Source of the DNA: Apostichopus japonicus
Lineage: Eukaryota; Echinodermata; Holothuroidea; Aspidochirotida; Stichopodidae
Direction of reading: 5' to 3'
DNA: 64,000 nucleotides
Assembly: GCF_037975245.1 (NCBI RefSeq)
Contig: NC_092571.1
Coordinates: forward strand, 9,338,501-9,402,500
The notes beneath the pieces were generated by a model. The model was not told the DNA's origin and ran no database searches. It saw only the letters and a list, made by a program, of their open reading frames with translations. Position 1 is the first letter of the stretch. Every line of letters starts with the position of its first letter. A program made the position numbers and the translations under genes. This document shows, in pieces, positions 28,566 to 42,569 of this stretch.

Positions 28566-29159
28566 CCGAAAATTCGATTCATCGGTACCGCACATTCGAT
28601 TGATCGGTACCGCACATTCGATTGATCGGTACCGCACATTCGACTGTTCGGTAACGCACATTCGATTGATCGGTACCGCACATATGATTGATCGGTACCG
28701 CACATTCGATTGATCGGTACCGCACATTCGATTAATCGGTACCGCACATTCGATTGATCGGTACCGAACATTCGATTGATCGGTACAGCACATTCGATTG
28801 ATCGGTACCGAACATTCGATTGATGTGTACCGCATATATGATTGATCGGTACCGCACATTCGATTGATCGGTACCGAACATTCGATTGATCGGTACCGAA
28901 CATTCGATTGAACGGTACCGAACCTTCAATTGATCGGTACCGAACATTCGATTGATCGGTACCGAACATTCGATTGATCAATACCGCACATTCGATTGAT
29001 CGGTACCGAACATTCGATTGATCAATACCGCACATTCGATTGATCGGTACCGCACATTCGATTGATCGGTACAGCACATTCGACTGATCGGTACCGAACA
29101 TTCGATTGATGTGTACCGCATATTTGATTGATCGGTACCGCACATTCGATTGATCAGTA

Positions 29160-30731
29160 CCGAACATTCGATTGATCGGTACCGAACATTCGATTGATCG
29201 GTACCGCACATTCGATTAATCGGTACCGCACATTCGATTCATCGGTACGGTACCGAACATTCGATTGTTCGGTACCGCACATTCGATTGATCGGTACCGC
29301 ACATTCGATTGATCGGTACCGCACATTCGATTCATCGGTACCGCACATTCGACTGTTCGGTACCGCACATTCGATTAATCGGTATCGAACATTCGATTGA
29401 TCGGTACCGCACATTCGATTGATCGGTACCGCACATTCGATTGATCGATACCTAACATTCGATTGATCGGTACCGAACATTCTATTGATCGGTATCGAAC
29501 ATTCGATTGATCGGTACCGAACATTCGATTGATCAATACCGCACATTCGATTGATCGGTACCGCACACTCGATTGATCGGTACCGAATATTCGATTGATC
29601 GGTACCGCACATTAAATAGATCGGTACCGAACATTCGATTGATCGGTACCGAACATTCGATTGATCGGTACCGCACATTCGATTGATCGGTAACGAACAT
29701 TCGATTGATCGGTACCGAACATTCGATTGATCGGTACCGAACATTCGATTGATCGGTACCGCACATTCGATTCATCGGTACCGCACATTCGATTGATCGG
29801 TACCGCACATATGATTGATCGGTACCGCACATTCGATTGATCGGTACCGCACATTCGATTGATCGGTACCGCACATTCGATTGATCGGTACCGAACATTC
29901 GATTGATCGGTACCGAACATTCGATTGATCGATACCGCACATTCGATTGATCGGTAACGAACATTCGATTGATCGGTACCGCACATTCGATTAATCGGTA
30001 ACGAACATTCGATTGATCGGTACCGCATATTCGATTGATCGGTACCGAACATTCGATTGATCAATACCGCACATTCGATTGATCGGTACCGAACATTCGA
30101 TTGATCGGTATAGAACATTCGATTCATCGGTAACGCACATTCGATTGATCGGTACCGCACATTCGATTCATCGGTACGGTACCGAACATTCGATTGTTCG
30201 ATACCGCACATTCGATTGATCGGTACCGCACATTCGATTGATCGGTACCGCACATTCGATTAATCGGTACCGCACATTCGATTGATCGGTACCGAACATT
30301 CGATTGATCGGTACAGCACATTCGATTGATCGGTACCGAACATTCGATTGATGTGTACCGCATATATGATTGATCGGTACCGCACATTCGATTGATCGGT
30401 ACCGAACATCCGATTGATCGGTACCGAACATTCTATTGAACGGTACCGAACATTCGATTGATCGGTACCGAACATTCGATTGATCGGTACCGAACATTCG
30501 ATTGATCAATACCGCACATTCGATTGATCGGTAACGAACATTCGATTGATCGATACCGCACATTGGATTGATCGGTACCGAACATTCGATTGATCGGTAC
30601 CGAACATTCGATTGATCGGTAACGAACATTCGATTGATCGGTACCGCACATTCGATTGATCGGTACCGAACATTCGATTGATCAATATCGCACATTCGAT
30701 TGATCGGTACCGAACATTCGATTGATCGGTA
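29160..30731 (+). repeat. 2,166-bp HOR, copy 2
   Basis: This is the second copy of the 26.99-28.56 kb block. Small differences include CATTAAATAGA instead of CATTAAATTGA near 29,612 and GATCGGTACC instead of GATCAATACC near 29,664. Part of it recurs once more at 33.04-33.65 kb with an offset of 3,120 bp. Confidence 0.85.
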
Positions 30732-30819
30732 CCGCACATTCGATTGATCGGTACAGCACATTCGACTGATCGGTACCGAACATTCGATTGATGTGTACCG
30801 CATATTTGATTGATCGGTA

Positions 30820-32800
30820 CCGCACATTCGATTGATCAGTACCGAACATTCGATTGATCGGTACCGAACATTCTATTGATCGGTACCGAACATTCGATTG
30901 ATCGGTACCGCACATTCGATTCATCGGTACGGTACCGAACATTCGATTGTTCGGTATCGCACATTAGTTGATCGGTAACGCACATTCGATTGATGTGTAC
31001 CGCATATATGATTGATCGGTACCGCACATTCGATTGATCAGTACCGAACATTCGATTGATCGGTACCGAACATTCTATTGATCTGTAACGCACATTCGAT
31101 TGATCGGTACCGCACATTCGATTGTTCGGTACCGCACATTCGATTGATCGGTATCGAACATTCTATTGATCGGTACCGAACATTCGATTGATCGGTACCG
31201 CACATTCGATTCATCGGTACGGTACCGAACATTCGATTGTTCGGTATCGCACATTAGTTGATCGGTAACGCACATTCGATTGATGTGTACCGCACATATG
31301 ATTGATCGGTACCGCACATTCGATTGATCGGTACCGTACATTCGATTAATCGGTACCGCATATTCGATTGTTCGGTACCGCACATTCGATTGATCAATAC
31401 CGCACATTCGATTGATCGGTACCGCACATTCGATTGATCGGTACCGAACATTCGATTGATCGGTACCGAACATTCGATTCATCTTTACCGCACATTCGAT
31501 TGATCGGTACCGCACATTCGATTGATCGGTACCGCACATTCGACTGTTCGGTACCGCACATTCGATTGATCGGTACCGCACATATAATTGATCGGTACCG
31601 CACATTCGATTGATCGGTACCGCACATTCGATTAATTGGTACCGCACATTCGATTGATCGGTACCGAACATTCGATTGATCGGTACAGCACATTTGATTG
31701 ATCGGTACGGAATATTCGATTGATCAATATCGCACATTCGATTGATCGGTACCGAACATTCGATTGATCGGTACCGAACATTCGATTCATCGGTACCGCA
31801 CATTCGATTGATCGGTACCGCACATTCGATTGATCGGTACCGCACATTCGACTGTTCGGTACCGCACATTCGATTGATCGGTATCGAACATTCGATTGAT
31901 CGGTACCGCACATTCGATTGATCGGTACCGCACATATAATTGATCGGTACCGCACATTCGATTGATCGGTACCGCACATTCGATGAATTGGTACCGCACA
32001 TTCGATTGATCGGTACCGAACATTCGATTGATCGGTACAGCACATTCGATTGATCGGTACCGAACATTCGATTGATGTGTACCGCATATATGATTGATCG
32101 GTACCGCACATTCGATTGATCGGTACCGAACATTGGATTGATCGGTACCGAACATTCGATTGAACGGTACCGAACATTCGATTGATCGGTACCGAACATT
32201 CGATTGATCGGTACCGAATATTCGATTGATCAATACCGCACATTCGATCGATCGGTACCGAACATTCGATTGATCAATATCGCACATTCGATTGATCGGT
32301 ACCGAACATTCGATTGATCGGTACCGAACATTCGATTCATCGGTACCGCACATTCGATTAATCGGTACCGCACATTCGATTCATCGGTACGGTACCGAAC
32401 ATTCGATTGTTCGGTACCGCACATTCGATTGATCGGTACCGCACATTCGATTGATCGGTACCGCACATTCGATTCATCGGTACCGCACATTCGGCTGTTC
32501 GGTACCGCACATTCGATTAATCGGTATCGAACATTCGATTGATCGGTACCGCACATTCGATTGATCGGTACCGCACATTCGATTGATCGGTACCTAACAT
32601 TCGATTGATCGGTACCGAACATTCTATTGATCGGTACCGAACATTCGATTGATCGGTATCGAACATTCGATTGATCGGTACCGAACATTCGATTGATCAA
32701 TACCGCACATTCGATTGATCGGTACCGCACATTCGATTGATCGGTACCGAATATTCGATTGATCGGTACCGCACATTAAATTGATCGGTACCGAACATTC
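30820..32800 (+). repeat. Third-generation copy of the 10.1-12.1 kb block
   Basis: Variant order follows 10.1-12.1 kb at an offset of 20,727 bp at its left end, dropping to about 20,684 bp after a two-unit loss near 31.45 kb. It keeps the ATCTTTACC motif near 31,484 and the paired CACATATAATTG units (31,581 and 31,933). This is the last place in the window where those left-domain markers occur. Confidence 0.75.
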
Positions 32801-33755
32801 GATTGATCGGTACCGAACATTCGATTGATCAATACCGCACATTCGATTGATCGGTAACGAAAATTCGATTGATCGGTACCGAACATTCGATTGATCGGTA
32901 CCGAACATTCGATTCATCGGTACCGCACATTCGATTCATCGGTACCGCACATTCGATTGATCGGTACCGCACATATGGTTGATCGGTACCGCACATTCGA
33001 TTGATCGGTACCGCACATTCGATTGATCGGTACCGCACATTCGATTGATCGATACCGCACATTCGATTGATCGGTAACGAACATTCGATTGATCGGTACC
33101 GCACATTCGATTGATCGGTAACGAACATTCGATTGATCGGTACCGCATATTCGATTGATCGGTACCGAACATTCGATTGATCAATACCGCACATTCGATT
33201 GATCGGTACCGAACATTCGATTGATCGGTATAGAACATTCGATTCATCGGTAACGCACATTCGATTGATCGGTACCGCACATTCGATTCATCGGTACGGT
33301 ACCGAACATTCGATTGTTCGATACCGCACATTCGATTGATCGGTACCGCACATTCGATTCATCGGTACCGCACATTCGATTAATCGGTACCGCACATTCG
33401 ATTGATCGGTACCGAACATTCGATTGATCGGTACAGCACATTCGATTGTTCGGTACCGAACATTCGATTGATGTGTACCGCATATATGATTGATCGGTAC
33501 CGCACATTCGATTGATCGGTACCGAACATCCGATTGATCGGTACCGAACATTCTATTGAACGGTACCGAACATTTGATTGATCGGTACCGAACATTCGAT
33601 TGATCGGTACCGAACATTCGATTGATCAATACCGCACATTCGATTGATCGGTACCGCACATTCGATTGATCGGTACCGAATATTCGATTGATCGGTACCG
33701 CACATTCGATTGATCGGTACCGAACATTCGATTGATCGGTACCGAACATTCGATT

Positions 33756-34195
33756 GATCAATACCGCACATTCGATTGATCGGTAACGAACATTCGATTG
33801 ATCGATACCGCACATTGGATTGATCGGTACCGAACATTCGATTGATCGGTACCGAACATTCGATTGATCGGTAACGAACATTCGATTGATCGGTACCGCA
33901 CATTCGATTGATCGGTACCGAACATTCGATTGATCAATATCGCACATTCGATTGATCGGTACCGAACATTCGATTGATCAATACCGCACATTCGATTGAT
34001 CGGTAACGAACATTCGATTGATCGATACCGCACATTGGATTGATCGGTACCGAACATTCGATTGATCGGTACCGAACATTCGATTGATCGGTAACGAACA
34101 TTCGATTGATCGGTACCGCACATTCGATTGATCGGTACCGAACATTCGATTGATCAATATCGCACATTCGATTGATCGGTACCGAACATTCGATT
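33756..34195 (+). repeat. 220-bp (10-unit) tandem duplication
   Basis: Two adjacent 220-bp copies, 33,756-33,975 and 33,976-34,195, match unit by unit: GATCAATACC, GTAACGAAC, GATCGATACC, CATTGGATTG, two CCGAAC units, GTAACGAAC, CCGCAC, CCGAAC and GATCAATATCGCAC. The private CATTGG variant is at 33,813 and 34,033. A single version occurs near 28,339 and 30,505, so the doubling is local. Confidence 0.92.
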
Positions 34196-34439
34196 GATCG
34201 GTACCGAAAATTCGATTCATCGGTACCGCACATTCGATTGATCGGTACCGCACATTCGATTGATCGGTACCGCACATTCGACTGTTCGGTAACGCACATT
34301 CGATTGATCGGTACCGCACATATGATTGATCGGTACCGCACATTCGATTGATCGGTACCGCACATTCGATTAATCGGTACCGCACATTCGATTGATCGGT
34401 ACCGAACATTCGATTGATCGGTACAGCACATTCGATTGA

Positions 34440-35260
34440 TCGGTACCGAACATTCGATTGAACGGTACCGAACCTTCAATTGATCGGTACCGAACATTCG
34501 ATTGATCGGTACCGAACATTCGATTGATCAATACCGCACATTCGATCGATCGGTACCGAACATTCGATTGATCAATATCGCACATTCGATTGATCGGTAC
34601 CGAACATTCGAATGATCGGTACCGAACATTCGATTCATCGGTACCGCACATTCGATTCATCGGTACCGCACTTTCGATTCATCGGTACGGTACCGAACAT
34701 TCGATTGTTCGGTACCGCACATTCGATTGATCGGTACCGCACATTCGATTGATCGGTACCGCACATTCGATTCATCGGTACCGCACATTCGACTGTTCGG
34801 TACCGCACATTCGATTGATCGGTATCGAACATTCGATTGATCGGTACCGCACATTCGATTCATCGGTACCGCACATTCGATTCATCGGTACCGCACATTC
34901 GATTCATCGGTACGGTACCGAACATTCGATTGTTCGGTACCGCACATTCGATTGATCAATACCGCACATTCGATTGATCGGTACCGAACATTCGATTGAT
35001 CGGTACAGAACATTCGATTCATCGGTACCGCACATTCGATTGATCGGTACCGAATATTCGATTGATCGGTAACGAACATTCGATTGATCGGTACCGAACA
35101 TTCGATTGATCGGTACCGAACATTCGATTGATCAATACCGCACATTCGATTGATCGGTAACGAACATTCGATTGATCGGTACCGAACATTCGATTGATCG
35201 GTACCGAACATTCGATTCATCGGTACCGCACATTTAATTCATCGGTACCGCACATTCGAT
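34440..35260 (+). repeat. Segment partly repeated at 36.33-36.75 and 37.10-37.48 kb
   Basis: The left part, with the private GAACCTTCAATTG unit near 34,471 and CACTTTCG near 34,669, recurs 1,890 bp away (36,361 and 36,559). The right part, from about 34.88 kb, recurs 2,220 bp away. The 330-bp difference is 15 whole units. GAACCTTCAATTG also occurs near 28,921. The odd unit near 35,263 reads GGTACTGTACCG, a variant of the usual 5-bp insertion unit. Confidence 0.7.
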
Positions 35261-35999
35261 TCATCGGTACTGTACCGAACATTCGATTGTTCGGTACCGC
35301 ACATTCGATTGATCAATACCGCACATTCGATTGATCGGTACCTAACATTCGATTGATCGGTACCGAACATTCTATTGAACGGTACCGAACATTCGATTGA
35401 TCGGTATCGAACATTCGATTGATCGGTACCGCACATTCGATTGATCGGTACCGAATATTCGATTGATCGGTACCGCACATTAAATTGATCGGAACCGAAC
35501 ATTCGATTGATCGGAACCGAACATTCGATTGATCAATACCGCACATTCGATTGATCGGTAACGAAAATTCGATTGATCGGTACCGAACATTCGATTGATC
35601 GGTACCGAACATTCGATTCATCGGTACCGCACATTCGATTCATCGGTACCGCACATTCGATTGATCGGTACCGCACATATGATTGATCGGTACCGCACAT
35701 TCGATTGATCGGTACCGCACATTCGATTGATCGGTACCGCACATTCGATTGATCGGTACCGAACATTCGATTGATCGGTACCGAACATTCGATTGATCAA
35801 TACCGCACATTCGATTGATCAGTAACGAACATTCGATTGATCGGTACCGCACATTCGATTGATCGGTAACGAACATTCGATTGATCGGTACCGCATATTC
35901 GATTGATCGGTACCGAACATTCGATTGATCAATACCGCACATTCGATTGATCGGTACCGAACATTCGATTGATCGGTATAGAACATTCGATTCATCGGT

Positions 36000-38900
36000 A
36001 ACGCACATTCGATTGATCGGTACCGCACATTCGATTCATCGGTACGGTACCGAACATTCGATTGTTCGATACCGCACATTCGATTGATCGGTACCGCACA
36101 TTCGATTGATCGGTACCGCACATTCGATTAATCGGTACCGCACATTCGATTGATCGGTACCGAACATTCGATTGATCGGTACAGCACATTCGATTGATCG
36201 GTACCGAACATTCGATTGATCGGTACAGCACATTCGATTGATCGGTACCGAACATTCGATTGATGTGTACCGCATATATGATTGATCGTTACCGCACATT
36301 CGATTGATCGGTACCGAACATTCGATTGATCGGTACCGAACATTCGATTGAACGGTACCGAACCTTCAATTGATCGGTACCGAACATTCGATTGATCGGT
36401 ACCGAACATTCGATTGATCAATACCGCACATTCGATCGATCGGTACCGAACATTCGATTGATCAATATCGCACATTCGATTGATCGGTACCGAACATTCG
36501 ATTGATCGGTACCGAACATTCGATTCATCGGTACCGCACATTCGATTCATCGGTACCGCACTTTCGATTCATCGGTACGGTACCGAACATTCGATTGTTC
36601 GGTACCGCACATTCGATTGATCGGTACCGCACATTCGATTGATCGGTACCGCACATTCGATTGATCGGTACCGCACATTCGACTGTTCGGTACCGCACAT
36701 TCGATTGATCGGTATCGAACATTCGATTGATCGGTACCGCACATTCGATTGATCGGTACCGCACATATGATTGATCGGTACCGCACATTCGATTGATCGG
36801 TACCGCACATTCGATTGATCGGTACCTAACATTCGATTGATCGGTACCGAACATTCGATTGATCAATACCGCACATTCGATAGATCGGTACCGCACATTC
36901 GATTGATCGGTACCGAATATTCGATTGATCGGTACCGCACATTCGATTGATCGGTACCGAACATTCGATTGATCGGTACCGAACATTCGATTGATCAATA
37001 CCGCACATTCGATTGATCGGTAACGAACATTCGATTGATCGGTACCGAACATTCGATTGATCGGTACCGAACATTCGATTCATCGGTACCGCACATTCGA
37101 TTCATCGGTACCGCACATTCGATTCATCGGTACGGTACCGAACATTCGATTGTTCGGTACCGCACATTCGATTGATCAATACCGCACATTCGATTGATCG
37201 GTACCGAACATTCGATTGATCGGTACAGAACATTCGATTCATCGGTACCGCACATTCGATTGATCGGTACCGAATATTCGATTGATCGGTAACGAACATT
37301 CGATTGATCGGTACCGCACATTCGATTGATCGGTAACGAACATTCGATTGATCAATATCGCACATTCGATTGATCGGTACCGAACATTCGATTGATCGGT
37401 ACCGAAAATTCGATTCATCGGTACCGCACATATGATTGATCGGTACCGCACATTCGATTGATCGGTACCGCACATTCGATTCATCGGTACCTAACATTCG
37501 ATTGATCGGTACCGAACATTCTATTGAACGGTACCGCACATTCGATTGATCGGTAACGAACATTCGATTGATCGGTACCGAACATTCGATTGATCGGTAC
37601 CGAACATTCGATTCATCGGTACCGCACATTTAATTCATCGGTACCGCACATTCGATTCATCGGTACGGTACCGAACATTCGATTGTTCGGTACCGCACAT
37701 TCGATTGATCAATACCGCACATTCGATTGATCGGTACCGCACATTCGATTCATCGGTACGGTACCGAACATTCGATTGTTCGGTACCGCACATTCGATTG
37801 ATCGGTACCGCACATTCGATTGATCGGTACCGCACATATGATTGATCGGTACCGCACATTCGATTGATCGGTACCGCACATTCGATTGATCGGTACCTAA
37901 CATTCGATTGATCGGTACCGAACATTCTATTGAACGGTACCGAACATTCGATTGATCGGTACCGAACATTCGATTGATCGGTACCGAACATTCGATTGAT
38001 CAATACCGCACATTCGATTGATCGGTACCGCACATTCGATTGATCGGTACCGAATATTCGATTGATCGGTACCGCACATTCGATTGATCGGTACCGAACA
38101 TTCGATTGATCGGTACCGAACATTCGATTGATCAATACCGCACATTCGATTGATCGGTAACGAACATTCGATTGATCGGTACCGAACATTCGATTGATCG
38201 GTACCGAACATTCGATTCATCGGTACCGCACATTCAATTCATCGGTACCGCACATTCGATTCATCGGTACGGTACCGAACATTCGATTGTTCGGTACCGC
38301 ACATTCGATTGATCAATACCGCACATTCGATTGATCGGTACCGAACATTCGATTGATCGGTACAGAACATTCGATTCATCGGTACCGCACATTCGATTGA
38401 TCGGTACCGCACATTCGATTCATCGGTACGGTACCGAACATTCGATTTTTCGGTACCGCACATTCGATTGATCGGTACCGCACATTCGATTGATCGGTAC
38501 CGCACATTCGATTAATCGGTACCGCACATTCGATTGATCGGTACCGAACATTCGATTGATCGGTACAGCACATTCGATTGATCGGTACCGAACATTCGAT
38601 TGATGTGTACCGCATATATGATTGATCGGTACCGCACATTCGATAGATCGGTACCGAACATTCGATTGATCGGTACCGAACATTCTATTGAACGGTACCG
38701 AACATTCGATTGATCGGTACCGAACATTCGATTGATCAATACCGCACATTCGATTGATCGGTATCGAACATTCGATTGATCGGTACCGCACATTCGATTG
38801 ATCGGTACCGCACATATGATTGATCGGTACCGCACATTCGATTGATCGGTACCGCACATTCGATTGATCGGTACCTAACATTCGATTGATCGGTACCGAA

Positions 38901-39400
38901 CATTCTATTGAACGGTACCGAACATTCGATTGATCGGTACCGAACATTCGATTGATCGGTACCGAACATTCGATTGATCAATACCGCACATTCGATAGAT
39001 CGGTACCGCACATTCGATTGATCGGTACCGAATATTCGATTGATCGGTACCGCACATTCGATTGATCGGTACGGTACCGAACATTCGATTGTTCGGTACC
39101 GCACATATGATTGATCAATACCGCACATTCGATTGATCGGTACCGCACATTCGATTCATCGGTACGGTACCGAACATTCGATTGTTCGGTACCGCACATT
39201 CGATTGATCGGTACCGCACATTCGATTGATCGGTACCGCACATATGATTGATCGGTACCGCACATTCGATTGATCGGTACCGCACATTCGATAGATCGGT
39301 ACCTAACATTCGATTGATCGGTACCGAACAATCTATTGAACGGTACCGAACATTCGATTGATCGGTACCGAATATTCGATTGATCGGTACCGCACATTCG
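36000..39400 (+). repeat. Transitional stretch dense in 27-bp insertion units
   Basis: No long clean HOR was found here, only shorter shared segments. The 27-bp GGTACGGTACCG units are closely spaced, near 36,040, 36,575, 37,131, 37,665, 37,755, 38,267, 38,428, 39,069 and 39,168, and ATTCATCGG units often come in runs of two or three. Left-domain markers have ended. ATTCGATAGATCGG units begin at about 36.88 kb and CATATATGCTTG at 39,482. Confidence 0.6.
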
Positions 39401-39799
39401 ATTGATCGGTACCGAACATTCGATTGATCGGTACCGAACATTCGATTGATCGGTACCGAACATTCGATTGATGTGTACCGCATATATGCTTGATCGGTAC
39501 CGCACATTCGATTGATCGGTACCGAACATTCGATTGATCGGTACCGAACATTCGATTGATCGGTATCGCACATTCGATTGAACGGTACCGAACATTCGAT
39601 TGATCGGTACCGAACATTCGATTGATCGGTACCGAACATTCGATTGATCAATACCGCACATTCGATCGATCGGTACCGAACATTCGATTGATCAATATCG
39701 CACATTCTATTGATCGGTACCGAACATTCGATTGATCGGTACCGAACATTCGATTGATCGGTACCGCACATTCGATTCATCGGTACCGCACATTCGATT

Positions 39800-41425
39800 G
39801 ATCGGTACCGAATATTCGATTGATCGGTACCGCACATTCGATTGATCGGTACCGCACATTCGATTGATCGGTACCGAACATTCGATTGATCGGTACCGAA
39901 CATTCGATTGATCGGTACCGAACATTCGATTCATCGGTACGGTACCGAACATTCGATTGTTCGGTACCGCACATTCGATTGATCGGTACCGCACATTCGA
40001 TTGATCGGTACCGCACATTCGATTCATCGGTACCGCACATTCGATTGATCGGTACGGTACCGAACATTCGATTGTTCGGTACCGCACATTCGATTGATCA
40101 ATACCGCACATTCGATTGATCGGTACCGAACATTCGATTGATCGGTACAGAACATTCGATTCATCGGTACCGCACATTCGATTGATCGGTACCGCACATT
40201 CGATTCATCGGTACGGTACCGAACATTCGATTGTTCGGTACCGCACATTCGATTGATCGGTACCGCACATTCGATTGATCGGTACCGCACATTCGATTAA
40301 TCGGTACCGCACATTCGATTGATCGGTACCGAACATTCGATTGATCGGTACAGCACATTCGATTGATCGGTACCGAACATTCGATTGATGTGTACCGCAT
40401 ATATGATTGATCGGTACCGCACATTCGATTGATCGGTTCCGAACATTCGATTGATCGGTACCGAACATTCTATTGAACGGTACCGAACATTCGATTGATC
40501 GGTACCGAACATTCGATTGATCGGTACCGAACATTCGATTGATCAATACCGCACATTCGATTGATCGGTATCGAACATTCGATTGATCGGTACCGCACAT
40601 TCGATTGATCGGTACCGCACATATGATTGATCGGTACCGCACATTCGATTGATCGGTACCGCACATTCGATTGATCGGTACCTAACATTCGATTGATCGG
40701 TACCGAACATTCTATTGAACGGTACCGAACATTCGATTGATCGGTACCGAACATTCGATTGATCGGTACCGAACATTCGATTGATCAATACCGCACATTC
40801 GATAGATCGGTACCGCACATTCGATTGATCGGTACCGAATATTCGATTGATCGGTACCGCACATTCGATTGATCGGTACCGAACATTCGATTGATCGGTA
40901 CCGAACATTCGATTGATCGGTACCGAACATTCGATTGATGTGTACCGCATATATGCTTGATCGGTACCGCACATTCGATTGATCGGTACCGAACATTCGA
41001 TTGATCGGTACCGAACATTCTATTGAAGGTACCGAACATTCGATTGATCGGTACCGAACATTCGATAGATCGGTACCGAACATTCGATTGATCAATACCG
41101 CACATTCGATTGATCGGTACCGCACATTCGATTGATCGGTACCGAATATTCGATTGATCGGTACCGCACATTCGATTGATCGGTACCGAACATTCGATTG
41201 ATCGGTACCGAACATTCGATTGATCGGTACCGCACATTCGATTGATCGGTAACGAACATTCGATTGATCGGTACCGCACATTCGATTGATCGGTACCGAA
41301 CATTCGATTGATCGGTACCGAACATTCGATTGATCGGTACCGCACATTCGACTGTTCGGTACCGCACATTCGATTGATCGGTATCGAACATTCGATTGAT
41401 CGGTACCGCACATTCGATTGATCGG
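39800..41425 (+). repeat. 2,769-bp HOR, copy 1
   Basis: Unit order repeats 2,769 bp to the right (42.57-44.19 kb). Landmarks are two 27-bp units about 115 bp apart near 39,936 and 40,051, CATATATGCTTG at 40,948 and the 21-bp ATTGAAGGTACC unit at 41,022. Part of it, from 40.54 kb on, is found a third time at 45.04 kb. After 41,425 this copy has a CACATATG unit where the partner has CCGAAC units. Confidence 0.87.
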
Positions 41426-42569
41426 TACCGCACATATGATTGATCGGTACCGAACATTCGATTGATCTGTACCGAACATTCGATTAATCGGTACCGCACA
41501 TTCGATTGATCGGTACCGAACATTCGATTGATCGGTACAGCACATTCAATTGATCTGTACCGCACATTCGATTGATGTGTACCGCATATATGATTGATCG
41601 GTACCGCACATTCGATTGATCGGTACCGAACATTCGATTGATCGGTACCGAACATTCGATTGAACGGTACCGAACATTCGATTGATCGGTACCGAACATT
41701 CGATTGATCGGTACCGAACATTCGATTGATCAATACCGCACATTCGATCGATCGGTACCGAACATTCGATTGATCAATATCGCACATTCTATTGATCGGT
41801 ACCGAACATTCGATTGATCGGTACCGAACATTCGATTGATCGGTACCGCACATTCGATTCATCGGTACCGCACATTCGATTGATCGGTACCGAATATTCG
41901 ATTGATCGGTACCGCACATTCGATTGATCGGTACCGCACATTCGATTGATCGGTACCGAACATTCGATTGATCGGTACCGAACATTCGATTGATCGGTAC
42001 CGAACATTCGATTCATCGGTACGGTACCGAACATTCGATTGTTCGGTACCGCACATTCGATTGATCGGTACCGCACATTCGATTGATCGGTACCGCACAT
42101 TCGATTCATCGGTACCGCACATTCGATTGATCGGTACCGAATATTCGATTGATCGGTACCGCACATTCGATTGATCGGTACCGCACATTCGATTGATCGG
42201 TACCGAACATTCGATTGATCGGTACCGAACATTCGATTGATCGGTACCGAACATTCTATTGAACGGTACCGAACATTCGATTGATCGGTACCGAACATTC
42301 GATTGATCGGTATCGAACATTCGATTGATCAATACCGCACAATCGATTGATCGGTACCGCACATTCGATTGATCGGTACCGAATATTCGATTGATCGGTA
42401 CCGCACATTCGATTGATCGGTACCGAACATTCGATTGATCGGTACCGAACATTCGATTGATCAATACCGCACATTCGATTGATCGGTAACGAACATTCGA
42501 TTGATCGGTACCGCACATTCGATTGATCGGTACCGAACATTCGATTGATCGGTACCGAACATTCGATTG

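Larger units (their letters stand above)
1..36000 (+). repeat. Left satellite domain (subfamily L)
   Basis: This part of the array carries variants that I do not see further right. CACATATAATTG units lie near 1,528, 1,880, 10,942, 11,272, 14,768, 15,098, 19,505, 19,835, 26,293, 26,623, 31,581 and 31,933. CATCCGATTG units lie at 12,888, 16,491, 17,625, 21,453, 28,241, 30,407 and 33,527. CATTAAATTG-type units recur from about 12.09 to 35.48 kb. The 27-bp and 21-bp odd units are frequent. Large HOR blocks of 1.5-6 kb dominate. The right edge is gradual: the last left-type markers lie at 33.5-36 kb, where middle-domain markers have not yet started. The boundary is inferred from marker distribution only. 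Confidence 0.8.
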
